A DNA stretch of 32,495 nt from a virus: the IMG/VR virus record IMGVR_UViG_3300025168_000348, positions 1 through 32,495 of that record; one strand, written 5' to 3'. The position numbers were made by a program, and so were the translations under genes. This document shows, in pieces, positions 21,814 to 28,526 of this stretch. A model generated the notes under the pieces. It had not been told where the DNA came from and did no database searches. It saw only the letters and a list, made by a program, of their open reading frames with translations. Numbering within the stretch: position 1 is the first letter of the stretch; every line of letters starts with the position of its first letter.

Positions 21814-22443
21814 ATGTCTAAGAAAGCCCTGCCGAAATCCGCACCGGTTGTCGAGAAGAAAAAGTCTGGAAGACCGCGGATAAACAAGAATTCTATCCTG
21901 ACTCGCAAGCAAGAACTTTTTGTTAAAGAGTTGGTTAGCAAAGATGGACAGATAACTTTGAGGGAAGCCGCGATCAACGCGGGTTATCCGGCATCGTCCG
22001 CGCACACTAGAGCCTACGAACTAACTAACCCCCACATTTCTCCTCATGTTGTCAACGCGATTAAAAGTTATCGTAACGAACTAGACGAAAAGTTTGGCGT
22101 TACATTCCAACGGCATCTTAGAGATCTGCAAAGCATAAGAGATCTGGCTATACAAAATGGTGCATACTCTGCCGCAGTGCAAGCCGAGTATCGGCGGGGA
22201 CAAGCTCATGGTGATATTTATGTCAGCAAGTCTGAGATCAGGCACGGCAGTATCGATTCGATGAGTAAAGAAGAGGTGGAAAAAGCTTTAATGGAACTAA
22301 AGGATCAATATGCCCCGGTCACCATCGACATTACACCCGAGTCCAATAACACCAGTAACCGTGACAAAGCGAGAAGCCGCCTTTTATCAGCAGATGAAGA
22401 CCGCGGCGAAGACATCGAAGACGCGACGCCTGTCGTTCACTAG
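21814..22443 (+). CDS. terS: Terminase small subunit
   Basis: A 209-residue protein. After a basic, AT-hook-like N-terminus (KKKSGRPRINK) comes LTRKQELFVKELVSKDGQIT then LREAAINAGYPASSAHTRAY, the helix-turn-helix DNA-binding domain of phage terminase small subunits. The middle is a helical oligomerisation region (FQRHLRDLQSIRDLAIQNGA), and the C-terminus is acidic and polar. It should recognise the packaging site and load the large subunit. It is separated from the large subunit gene by about 3.4 kb of small genes, which is unusual. Its last 134 bases overlap the next ORF in another frame. Confidence 0.85.
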   Translation: MSKKALPKSAPVVEKKKSGRPRINKNSILTRKQELFVKELVSKDGQITLREAAINAGYPASSAHTRAYELTNPHISPHVVNAIKSYRNELDEKFGVTFQRHLRDLQSIRDLAIQNGAYSAAVQAEYRRGQAHGDIYVSKSEIRHGSIDSMSKEEVEKALMELKDQYAPVTIDITPESNNTSNRDKARSRLLSADEDRGEDIEDATPVVH

Positions 22444-22771
22444 AATCGAAACAGTCGCAGTTCCGGGAGTTCCTGATTTATTGATTTGTGATGAATCTGG
22501 AAAGTTTCATATGGTCGAGCTCAAGTTTATTACGGGCAATGCAGTTAGTCTAAGACCGCATCAAGTGAGTTGGCTTACAAAACATGATCACAGTAGTAGT
22601 TGGGTGCTAATTAAGAAACAAAGAAACAATCTCGAACAATCAGAGTTGTACCTTTATAAAGCTAATCAGGCGATTGACATAAAAATGGACGGCATAAAAA
22701 CCGAGGCGGTGTTAGTACAAGAACAGCCTTTTGATTGGACGGAAGTATTTAACTTGATTTGTCCGCCATAA
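22310..22771 (+). CDS. VRR-NUC domain endonuclease
   Basis: A 153-residue protein with the PD-(D/E)xK nuclease layout of VRR-NUC enzymes: GVPDLL (Asp56), FHMVELKF (Glu70, Lys72) and LRPHQVSWL. Such stand-alone domains can cut branched or Holliday-like DNA and may trim replication intermediates before packaging. The start is uncertain: ATG 22310 has AAAGGA at a good distance but overlaps terS by 134 bases; GTG 22361 begins just before the family-like part REAAFYQQM and overlaps by 83; ATG 22394 would leave a minimal domain. Confidence 0.8.
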   Translation: MPRSPSTLHPSPITPVTVTKREAAFYQQMKTAAKTSKTRRLSFTRIETVAVPGVPDLLICDESGKFHMVELKFITGNAVSLRPHQVSWLTKHDHSSSWVLIKKQRNNLEQSELYLYKANQAIDIKMDGIKTEAVLVQEQPFDWTEVFNLICPP

Positions 22772-22774
22772 TCG

Positions 22775-22810
22775 CATAATATCGTATACCCATTAACTTA
22801 ACTTACGGAG
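22775..22810 (+). promoter_or_regulatory. Promoter-like element and TACGGAG leader
   Basis: CATAATATCGTATACC (22775-22790) resembles the doubled TATA-type boxes of the other small units, followed by TACGGAGG (22804-22811), six bases before the ATG at 22817. No clear -35 is seen. Confidence 0.35.
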
Positions 22811-22816
22811 GACAGA

Positions 22817-23005
22817 ATGGATTTGTTAGGAGATAGACGAGCCAAACAAAAAGCACAAGTTTTGACAGTCTTGGGAGCGTTGGCTTATGAGACCGAGAAC
22901 TTGATAGAATCAGAATCATCGTCAGATGAAGTTATACACAGTGTGCACGAATTGGCGTGGTCGTTGGTGCATGTTTCAAGAGAACTAGAAACGGAGGATG
23001 CATAA
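22817..23005 (+). CDS. Small acidic hypothetical protein
   Basis: A 62-residue acidic helical protein (VLTVLGALAYETENLIESES, then HELAWSLVHVSRELETEDA) with a strong TACGGAGG ribosome-binding site. It abuts the next gene. No family recognised; probably forms a helical hairpin or dimer. Confidence 0.6.
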   Translation: MDLLGDRRAKQKAQVLTVLGALAYETENLIESESSSDEVIHSVHELAWSLVHVSRELETEDA

Positions 23006-23230
23006 ATGTGGGAATGGATATTGAGTTTGTTTGGTTTCAAAGAAGAGCCGGAGGTCGAGACAAAACCGCCGGAAGTAAAAAAAGAAACTGAACTAAAAGC
23101 GAAGACCGAGGTCAAATCTAAACTAAAAGCTAAACCAAAAGCAAAGAGTGAGGTCAAACCGAAGGCTAAAGCTAAATCAAAAGCCAAAGCCAAAGTTAAA
23201 AACAAGCCTGTATTAAAGGCGGTAAGATAA
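23006..23230 (+). CDS. Lys/Ala-rich low-complexity protein with amphipathic anchor
   Basis: A 74-residue protein starting directly after the previous stop with ACGGAGG upstream. It begins with a Trp/Phe/Leu-rich helix (MWEWILSLFGF) that could sit in a membrane. An acidic/Pro stretch follows, then a long tail of KAK, KAKS and KPKA repeats like histone H1 or TolA-type tails. The tail would bind nucleic acid or form an extended helix. A membrane-tethered DNA-binding role is possible but speculative. Confidence 0.6.
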   Translation: MWEWILSLFGFKEEPEVETKPPEVKKETELKAKTEVKSKLKAKPKAKSEVKPKAKAKSKAKAKVKNKPVLKAVR

Positions 23231-23340
23231 TGTTTATAATTAGTTTTTTTATCGAACTTTTTTATGGGAAGGATGCCGTCGATAATTACGAAAAGAAAAA
23301 GAAACAACCGAGAATTAAACCGAAACGCCGGAAACAATGA
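23230..23340 (+). CDS. 36-residue basic peptide with hydrophobic start
   Basis: The ATG overlaps the previous stop (TAATG). The peptide has a hydrophobic start (MFIISFFIELFYG) and a very basic tail (KKKKQPRIKPKRRKQ). It repeats in miniature the anchor-plus-basic-tail plan of the gene before it. Function unknown. Confidence 0.45.
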   Translation: MFIISFFIELFYGKDAVDNYEKKKKQPRIKPKRRKQ

Positions 23341-23354
23341 ACCCCTTAATATTT

Positions 23355-23381
23355 GCCTGTCTACTTGACGGGCTTTTTTTT
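23355..23381 (+). terminator. Intrinsic terminator
   Basis: GCCTGTC and GACGGGC pair (one G-T) around TACTT, followed by eight T. It closes the three-gene unit 22817-23340. Confidence 0.88.
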
Positions 23382-23387
23382 GTGCGG

Positions 23388-23419
23388 TAATATGCGATAA
23401 GTCTTATATAACTACGGAG
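23388..23419 (+). promoter_or_regulatory. Promoter-like element and CTACGGAG leader
   Basis: TAATAT (23388-23393) and TATAAC (23407-23412) are alternative -10 boxes; no good -35 is visible. CTACGGAG (23412-23419) is nine bases before the ATG at 23429 and is fully complementary to the loop of the candidate small RNA at 18871-18939. Confidence 0.4.
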
Positions 23420-23428
23420 CCAATTAAG

Positions 23429-24121
23429 ATGAAACTGTTAAACATTAGTGGAGCAAATACTAAAATTGCAAAAACAATTAAGACCGGGGGAGACATACGG
23501 GTTGCTAGTCTGTCTCTGATGCCTGACCGAAAAATTTGTGCCGGCAGTAAAGCGGCGGGATGTTTCGAACCCTGTTTAAAATCTAGTGGTAGAGGAGTAT
23601 TTAAAAACGTCGCAAGTGCAAGACAAAAGAAAACAGATTTTTATCTCTCAGATTCGCAGGGATTTCTCAAGCAATTACGATCAGAGTTAACTAATTTTGA
23701 CAAACTTTGCAAACGTCAAAAGCTTGCAGGTTGGGTGCGATTAAATACTATTTCTGATATAGCATATGAGGACCACGGAATACCCCAAAGTTTCCCCGAT
23801 TTAAACTTTTACGATTACACAAAACGCGCTAACCGGTTAGGAAATACACCAGACAATTATAAATTAATCTTTAGCTATAGCGGTCGAAAGCAGTATCAAA
23901 AAAGCGTTATGCAAAGACCGCACAATGTCCCGATGGCGGTGGTTTTTCGCGACGGTTTACCGAGTCATTGGAATGGTCAACCCGTCATCGACGGCGATCT
24001 TTCTGACATTGTCAACGTGAAATCCGGCGCTGTAATAGTTGGATTACGTGCGAAGGGTAAAGCTAAAAAGGATACTTCTGGTTTTGTTGTCGATTCCAAT
24101 TTAATAGCAATCGGAGGTTAA
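23429..24121 (+). CDS. GP88-like phage protein with Cys motif
   Basis: A 230-residue protein alone in its transcription unit. Its first third has a conserved-looking Cys cluster (ICAGSKAAGCFEPCLKSSGR), followed by WVRLNTISDIAYE, DLNFYDYTKR and YKLIFSYSGR. This pattern matches the phage family named after mycobacteriophage gp88, whose function is unknown; the assignment is from memory of the motif order. The three Cys could hold a metal. It has its own leader and terminator, like a moron gene. Confidence 0.6.
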   Translation: MKLLNISGANTKIAKTIKTGGDIRVASLSLMPDRKICAGSKAAGCFEPCLKSSGRGVFKNVASARQKKTDFYLSDSQGFLKQLRSELTNFDKLCKRQKLAGWVRLNTISDIAYEDHGIPQSFPDLNFYDYTKRANRLGNTPDNYKLIFSYSGRKQYQKSVMQRPHNVPMAVVFRDGLPSHWNGQPVIDGDLSDIVNVKSGAVIVGLRAKGKAKKDTSGFVVDSNLIAIGG

Positions 24122-24137
24122 AAAAATCCGTAGGACT

Positions 24138-24162
24138 AGCCCGCCATCGCGCGGGCTTTTTT
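24138..24162 (+). terminator. Intrinsic terminator
   Basis: AGCCCGC / GCGGGCT stem, six-base loop, six T. The stem is identical to those at 24641 and 25361. Confidence 0.9.
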
Positions 24163-24169
24163 ATGGAGC

Positions 24170-24199
24170 TTTACTTATTATATAAAAGTCCTATATAAT
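24170..24199 (+). promoter_or_regulatory. Sigma-70-like promoter of the 24242 gene
   Basis: TTTACT (24170-24175), an 18-base spacer and TATAAT (24194-24199), placed just after the terminator of the previous unit. The same TTTACT-N18 layout recurs before the 24745 gene. Confidence 0.6.
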
Positions 24200-24202
24200 C
24201 CC

Positions 24203-24246
24203 ATACGTGGAATTAACCACATAACTACGGAGTAATAAAAAATGTC
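24203..24246 (+). repeat. 44-base leader direct repeat, copy 1
   Basis: A 44-base sequence identical to 24706-24749, running from ATACGTGGAATTAACCAC through CTACGGAG (24225-24232) to the first five bases of the coding sequence (ATGTC). It contains GTGG / CCAC arms around AATTAA. Confidence 0.92.
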
Positions 24247-24622
24247 CATTGAAATAAAAAGTGATTTAGATTATTTAGACCAACTAGCCGCTGATTCTAT
24301 TGCCGAAGGGCGCGAGGAAATAGCGAAAGATTTTAGAGCCGCCGCGCTAGACATTAAGAATTTATCGGAGGAGGCGAAAAGACGCGAGGAACGGAACGAG
24401 GAGCTCATCGAGAGATTAAACACTCTAGAGGGTAACGCCGGCGTCGTTCTGATTAATGAGTTAGAGAAAATGATCGACCGCAAAATATCGGAGCGGCTAG
24501 AAATTAATGGAAGCACTGATGACCACGTTGAACGCATATTAAGAGAGTTAATTAACGGCGGAGACGTATGTGTTGATGTTGATTACACAAATCTTGAGCT
24601 CGAACTAACCCTATCGTGCTAA
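24242..24622 (+). CDS. Coiled-coil acidic hypothetical protein
   Basis: A 126-residue protein in a one-gene unit. Residues about 20-65 are a charged coiled coil (EEIAKDFRAAALDIKNLSEE, then REERNEELIERLNTLEG), followed by NELEKMIDRKISERLE and a beta-like acidic C-terminus with a final Cys (VCVDVDYTNLELELTLSC). No family recognised. The leader is shared with the 24745 gene. Confidence 0.65.
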   Translation: MSIEIKSDLDYLDQLAADSIAEGREEIAKDFRAAALDIKNLSEEAKRREERNEELIERLNTLEGNAGVVLINELEKMIDRKISERLEINGSTDDHVERILRELINGGDVCVDVDYTNLELELTLSC

Positions 24623-24640
24623 ATAATTTGCGTAGGACTA

Positions 24641-24665
24641 AGCCCGCCGCGACGCGGGCTTTTTT
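24641..24665 (+). terminator. Intrinsic terminator
   Basis: AGCCCGC / GCGGGCT stem with loop CGCGAC and six T, preceded by GTAGGACTA as before the terminator at 24138. Confidence 0.9.
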
Positions 24666-24672
24666 ATGGGTG

Positions 24673-24702
24673 TTTACTTTATACCCTAAACTCTTATATA
24701 CT
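24673..24702 (+). promoter_or_regulatory. Sigma-70-like promoter of the 24745 gene
   Basis: TTTACT (24673-24678), an 18-base spacer and TATACT (24697-24702). Layout and position match the promoter at 24170-24199. Confidence 0.6.
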
Positions 24703-24705
24703 CTT

Positions 24706-24749
24706 ATACGTGGAATTAACCACATAACTACGGAGTAATAAAAAATGTC
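24706..24749 (+). repeat. 44-base leader direct repeat, copy 2
   Basis: Identical over 44 bases to 24203-24246, covering the untranslated leader, the CTACGGAG site (24728-24735) and the start codon. The genes that follow are not similar in protein sequence. Confidence 0.92.
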
Positions 24750-25182
24750 AAACAATCAACAGATATTCAATCTTAGAACCTCAGATCTTGTACTGGATCG
24801 CACCATCAACCCAACGAAAAGCGATAAGTTGAAAAACGCTAAACCCTCAAACATTGTGGAAGCTTGCGGTCTTATCCCCGACTTTTTCGCTGATGCCTGT
24901 CTGGAGTGGGTAGACCGTGATAGTGATCTAACTCTTGAGGCCATTGCTGACAATATGGACCAGATATACGGATTCGGCGGATTTGCTTACCCTTATGATG
25001 GAACCGTCTCTGATGAAGGTATGTATATCAGCAAGCATGAGGAGGATGACCCGCTCCCTCCACTGGCTCGTTACGTGTTCGAAGGGAATACACCCATCTT
25101 CGAATGTTTTGTATATGAATACGCGATTACTGCGATACGTGATACGAGCACCGGTAAAACAAAGGTTGCGAGGTTTGACTAA
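24745..25182 (+). CDS. Hypothetical early-region protein
   Basis: A 145-residue protein behind the second 44-base leader. It includes LTLEAIADNMDQIYGFGGFA and a C-terminal half with EGNTPIFECFVYEYAITAIR. No catalytic motif or family recognised. It is likely a soluble globular protein. It overlaps the next small gene by one base (TAATG). Confidence 0.7.
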   Translation: MSNNQQIFNLRTSDLVLDRTINPTKSDKLKNAKPSNIVEACGLIPDFFADACLEWVDRDSDLTLEAIADNMDQIYGFGGFAYPYDGTVSDEGMYISKHEEDDPLPPLARYVFEGNTPIFECFVYEYAITAIRDTSTGKTKVARFD

Positions 25183-25343
25183 TGAACGACTCACAACAAG
25201 AAACTAAAACGACCGCGCAGTTATTACAATTCCAGTTGCAATGGTTAGGGGTGATGTCAATGTCTGGCCGCGAAGAGGAAGCCGATAAGTGTTATCAAAA
25301 GGCTCAAGAATATACGCAACAACTTATCGACGCCGGCCATTAA
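25182..25343 (+). CDS. 53-residue Gln-rich protein
   Basis: The ATG overlaps the previous stop. The product is Gln-rich and helical (TTAQLLQFQLQWLGVMSMSG, then EEEADKCYQKAQEYTQQLID). It is followed by the terminator at 25361, so it ends a two-gene unit. Function unknown. Confidence 0.55.
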   Translation: MNDSQQETKTTAQLLQFQLQWLGVMSMSGREEEADKCYQKAQEYTQQLIDAGH

Positions 25344-25360
25344 ATACACCCAGTAACACT

Positions 25361-25384
25361 AGCCCGCTATAACGCGGGCTTTTT
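25361..25384 (+). terminator. Intrinsic terminator
   Basis: AGCCCGC / GCGGGCT with loop TATAAC and five T, the third near-identical terminator in this region. Confidence 0.88.
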
Positions 25385-25397
25385 ATTGCCTGTCTAC

Positions 25398-25406
25398 TTA
25401 TCCCCA
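25398..25406 (+). promoter_or_regulatory. DnaA-box-like 9-mer
   Basis: TTATCCCCA differs by one base from the DnaA box TTATCCACA. It lies 104 bases from a perfect box in the opposite orientation. Chance occurrence is possible. Confidence 0.3.
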
Positions 25407-25501
25407 AAGTTATTAACACCTGGACATTTAAGCAGCTACCCCAATCAACGCGGGCTCTAGCTTAATCTGTACAAAAAACGATCAACGCTCTTAGTTTGTA
25501 T

Positions 25502-25510
25502 TGTGGATAA
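25502..25510 (-). promoter_or_regulatory. DnaA box
   Basis: TGTGGATAA reads TTATCCACA on the minus strand, a perfect match to the bacterial DnaA box, in noncoding DNA near a parS site. Two further perfect copies, at 15019 (in a coding region) and 20041, show that chance matches occur. Confidence 0.35.
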
Positions 25511-25520
25511 CTACGTCACG

Positions 25521-25537
25521 TGTTTAACAGTTAAACA
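25521..25537. repeat. 17-base perfect dyad
   Basis: TGTTTAAC-A-GTTAAACA is a perfect inverted repeat in noncoding DNA. It could be an operator or a binding site for a dimeric protein. CACGTG just upstream (25517-25522) overlaps its first two bases. Confidence 0.6.
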
Positions 25538-25539
25538 AG

Positions 25540-25790
25540 CCGCGCCATGGGTCGCGGTCCATTGCTCAAACGTATGAGCCAAAAACCGTGGGCGGCGGTC
25601 ACTGGTCGACGGGTTGCGCACCCAGTGCCGTGTTCCGTGGTCCGTGGTCCATCCATCCGGGTCGATAACCGGATAAAATGCCCGGGTCCCCCGTGTATCG
25701 GGTCATTCGGCGTGGTCCATGGCTCGAGAATCGGCGCAAATCGTGCGCGGTCCGCGTGTCCGCGGGGACGAGGTCAAGGTCCATGTTTCT
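25540..25790. other. GC-rich noncoding field with GGTCCAT repeats
   Basis: About 250 bases clearly richer in G and C than the rest of the window. GGTCCAT occurs at 25556, 25646, 25714 and 25778, with further GGTCC at 25639 and 25749. ORFs exist on both strands here but have no ribosome-binding site and mirror the repeats. Lying directly ahead of the large terminase gene, it is a plausible packaging (cos or pac) or replication site. Confidence 0.45.
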
Positions 25791-25822
25791 CACAAATATT
25801 TAATAAAGATTCCATATGAGCG

Positions 25823-25850
25823 TTAACTGTCTTATATTAGCGGGTAAAAT
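25823..25850 (+). promoter_or_regulatory. Possible promoter of the packaging genes
   Basis: TTAACT (25823-25828), a 16-base spacer and TAAAAT (25845-25850) lie ahead of the parS palindrome and the large terminase gene. Both hexamers are imperfect. Confidence 0.3.
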
Positions 25851-25864
25851 CGCATATATTTGCA

Positions 25865-25880
25865 TGTTCCACGTGGAACA
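25865..25880. promoter_or_regulatory. Perfect parS (ParB-binding) palindrome
   Basis: TGTTCCACGTGGAACA is a perfect 16-base palindrome and matches the conserved bacterial chromosomal parS form (tGTTnCACGTGnAACa), in the GTTCC variant known from pseudomonads. It sits 17 bases before the large terminase start codon. No parA or parB gene is in the window, so host ParB would be the binder. The sequence match is direct; the role is inferred. Confidence 0.75.
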
Positions 25881-25897
25881 ATTTATTAGGGTCCCCC

Positions 25898-27358
25898 ATG
25901 AAAAATTCGTATACAAGCATAAATGATGAAAAAAAATTAAAGTTAGAATTGCGTTTAGCGCAGTTAAAAAAGAATGAAATGTGTAGAAAAAATTTTTTAA
26001 TTTTTGTAAAAAACATGTGGCCCGAGTTTATTGCAGGACGTCACCATAAAATTATTGCTGAAAAATTAGAACGGGTCGCGAGCGGCGATTTAAAGAGATT
26101 GATTATTAACATGGCGCCGAGGCACACGAAGAGTGAATTTGCGTCATTTTTGTTTCCTGCGTGGATGATGGGCAGGAATCCTAAGATGAAGATTATTCAG
26201 GCGACTCACACGACTGAATTGGCTGTAAATTTTGGACGAAAGACAAAAAATCTGTTGGAGACGGACGAATATAAGGAAGTTTTTGACAATGTAAAGTTAG
26301 CTTCTGACAGTAAGGCGTCGGGTCGTTGGGACACGAGCGCGGGCGGTATGTATTATGCGGTTGGTGTTGGGTCGAATTTAGCGGGTCGTGGTGGTGATTT
26401 AATTATTATTGATGATCCTCACTCGGAGCAAACGGCAATGTCGGCGGCGGGCTTTGATGATGCTTGGGATTGGTACACAGGTGGTCCTAGACAGCGTTTA
26501 CAGCCCGGTGGGTCGATTGTATTGGTACAGACTAGGTGGTCTGAGAAGGACATGACGGGTCAGTTGTTGAAGTCTATGGCAAAAGATCCGTTGGCGGATC
26601 AATGGGAGGTTGTGGAGTTACCGGCTATTTTTGAGGATGGTAATCCGTGTTGGCCGGAGTTTTGGAGTCTTGAGGATTTGACCGCGGTCCGCGCTTCTAT
26701 TCCTAATAGTAAGTGGAATGCGCAGTATCAGCAGAATCCTACGGGTGAAGAGAATGCTATTGTTAAGCGTGAGTGGTGGAATGTTTGGGAAAAGGACGAG
26801 GTTCCTAATTTAGAGTATGTAATTCAGAGTTATGATACGGCTTTTAGTAAGAGGGAGACGGCAGATTATAGTGCGATTACTACGTGGGGTGTATTTTATC
26901 CTAATGAATCTGGGACTCCGGCTTTAATTTTGTTGGATAGTAAGAAGGGTCGTTGGGATTTTCCTGAGTTAAAGAACAAGGCGATGGAGGAGTATCGTTT
27001 TTGGGACCCCGATACCGTCATTGTTGAGGCGAAGGCTAGCGGTATGCCTCTGACGCAGGAGATGAGAAATATGGGAATTCCTGTGGTTAACTTTACCCCA
27101 TCTAGGGGTAATGATAAAGTTACGCGTGTACATTCTGTATCGCCTTTATTTGAGGCCGGGATGGTGTGGGCTCCTGACACTGTTTTTGCTGATGAGTTGA
27201 TAGAGGAGGTTGCGGCGTTTCCTAATGGTGAGCATGATGATTTGGTTGATAGTATGACTCAAGCGTTGATGCGTTATCGTCAGGGTAATTTTGTGCAGTT
27301 GCCGACAGATGATTGGGAAGAAGAAGAAAACTCTGTTAACATGAGGGTTTACTACTAA
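25898..27358 (+). CDS. terL: Terminase large subunit
   Basis: A 486-residue packaging motor and nuclease. The ATPase has an atypical Walker A, APRHTKSE (residues 73-80), as in many terminases, Walker B LIIIDDPH (168-175) and a coupling-like QTRW. The RNase H-like nuclease has Asp313 (QSYDTAF), Asp323, Glu377 (VIVEAKASG) and Asp447/448/451 (EHDDLVDS). It cuts concatemers and pumps DNA into the prohead through the portal. The ribosome-binding site is poor (GGGT), and the parS palindrome lies in the leader, so bound ParB could lower its expression. The codons are unusually G- and T-rich compared with the upstream region. Confidence 0.95.
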   Translation: MKNSYTSINDEKKLKLELRLAQLKKNEMCRKNFLIFVKNMWPEFIAGRHHKIIAEKLERVASGDLKRLIINMAPRHTKSEFASFLFPAWMMGRNPKMKIIQATHTTELAVNFGRKTKNLLETDEYKEVFDNVKLASDSKASGRWDTSAGGMYYAVGVGSNLAGRGGDLIIIDDPHSEQTAMSAAGFDDAWDWYTGGPRQRLQPGGSIVLVQTRWSEKDMTGQLLKSMAKDPLADQWEVVELPAIFEDGNPCWPEFWSLEDLTAVRASIPNSKWNAQYQQNPTGEENAIVKREWWNVWEKDEVPNLEYVIQSYDTAFSKRETADYSAITTWGVFYPNESGTPALILLDSKKGRWDFPELKNKAMEEYRFWDPDTVIVEAKASGMPLTQEMRNMGIPVVNFTPSRGNDKVTRVHSVSPLFEAGMVWAPDTVFADELIEEVAAFPNGEHDDLVDSMTQALMRYRQGNFVQLPTDDWEEEENSVNMRVYY

Positions 27359-27371
27359 TTTTGGATTTGCT

Positions 27372-28526
27372 ATGAGAGATCTCAACAGAGGGATTGAGTT
27401 TAGTATAGATCTGGCAGACAAATCAACTTACGATCATATGGCTTATGATCCGGATAAACGTGACGTAAGCTTTCCAAAAAAATATTTAACATATTTACCT
27501 TCGGCAACTCAAAGCGTTATAAAAAACTTGGATTACATGGTTCCGCATAACGAAGCGGTAGGTTTGATTAAAGAAGCGGCTGTTGAACGATTTAGTAGGT
27601 CACGTAAATTAAATGACCCGCAAGCTTTTGGTTTTCACGGAGGGGATCCTGAAGGTGTAAGCAGGGATTCTTTGCATGATTCTGCGATAGAAGACAGAGG
27701 GCGACGGTTTAGTGGGTCTGATCAAAAATTCGAAAGCTCGCCGAGCGTTTACAGAGCCGCCCTACCTAATTCAACACTTTTAACGCAAAAATATTATAGT
27801 AACAAGGGTAACAAATCTTTTCCTGCGGGCGCTAATACCGGCGGCAATGATACGCCCTTTGGAAGTTTTTTTCGCAATATGGATGAACCGCAAGTAAGCA
27901 GACGGTCTAGTGATTCCCATGCGTATTATGCACGGGCTCGTCCTCCATATAAAGTTAGACGGTCTCTTTCGGAAATATTGTACCCGGGTGTTGACTATGA
28001 TAAAAGTATGATTCGCGAGGAATTGGTATTAGAAAGAGGTGCTTCTCCAGAAACGGAAGCCCATGAGCTTATTCATAGAGGTTTTCGTAGTCTACCGAAT
28101 AATGTTTTGCCGGACAACACCAATGAATTCGAACACGAGTACATACACGATTTAGAAAGTGGCGAAGATATGAGTAAATATGATTACCTTATAGACGAGT
28201 TACCCTCTGGTGAAGATAAGGGTATAGTGGCTATAATGGAAAAAAGTAACGATAACGTCGAAAGCTATGGAGGAGAGGAAATGCTTGACGAAGAAGGTCT
28301 CGGTTCTTTAATAAAAACAATTGTTAGTAGTACTCAAGACGCGCCTGAGATAGAAGTTGCAATGACTGAAGCTGATCAAAGAGCTATGGTGCGTGAAATG
28401 GCGGCTACTGCGCAAATGTTGAGAAAAGCCGGGGCTCCTATTACTTCTGAGGAAGACGTTGAAAAGATACCTATGGAAATTTTAGATCAATTAAATACTA
28501 TACTAGACCGTTCTCCAGAGGAATAA
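27372..28526 (+). CDS. Protein with HExxH zincin motif, between terminase and portal
   Basis: A 384-residue protein. ETEAHELIHRGFRSL holds HELIH (His231, Glu232, His235), the zinc-binding active-site motif of metallopeptidases. EHEYIHD 20-25 residues later (His255, His259) offers a third ligand. The N-terminal half is basic and polar, and the C-terminal 100 residues are acidic and helical. Position between terL and portal is where head-maturation functions are often found, so a prohead protease or a virion protease is possible. Known prohead proteases are usually serine enzymes, so this would be unusual. A degenerate, non-catalytic domain is the alternative. Confidence 0.6.
   Translation: MRDLNRGIEFSIDLADKSTYDHMAYDPDKRDVSFPKKYLTYLPSATQSVIKNLDYMVPHNEAVGLIKEAAVERFSRSRKLNDPQAFGFHGGDPEGVSRDSLHDSAIEDRGRRFSGSDQKFESSPSVYRAALPNSTLLTQKYYSNKGNKSFPAGANTGGNDTPFGSFFRNMDEPQVSRRSSDSHAYYARARPPYKVRRSLSEILYPGVDYDKSMIREELVLERGASPETEAHELIHRGFRSLPNNVLPDNTNEFEHEYIHDLESGEDMSKYDYLIDELPSGEDKGIVAIMEKSNDNVESYGGEEMLDEEGLGSLIKTIVSSTQDAPEIEVAMTEADQRAMVREMAATAQMLRKAGAPITSEEDVEKIPMEILDQLNTILDRSPEE

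Noticed and set aside
21583-22005. Minus-strand ORF ending in a Val-Thr-Pro repeat
   Set aside because: The repeat is just the antisense reading of the GGTGTAACC array, and the rest is antisense to terS.
23365-23393. Promoter using TTGACG as -35 before the 23429 gene
   Set aside because: TTGACG lies inside the terminator stem-loop at 23355-23373, so its match is probably incidental, although TAATAT is at the right distance.
25547-25819. 90-codon plus-strand ORF and a 64-codon minus-strand ORF in the GC-rich field
   Set aside because: No ribosome-binding site, odd composition, and both simply reflect the GGTCC repeats and GC-richness. Treated as noncoding.
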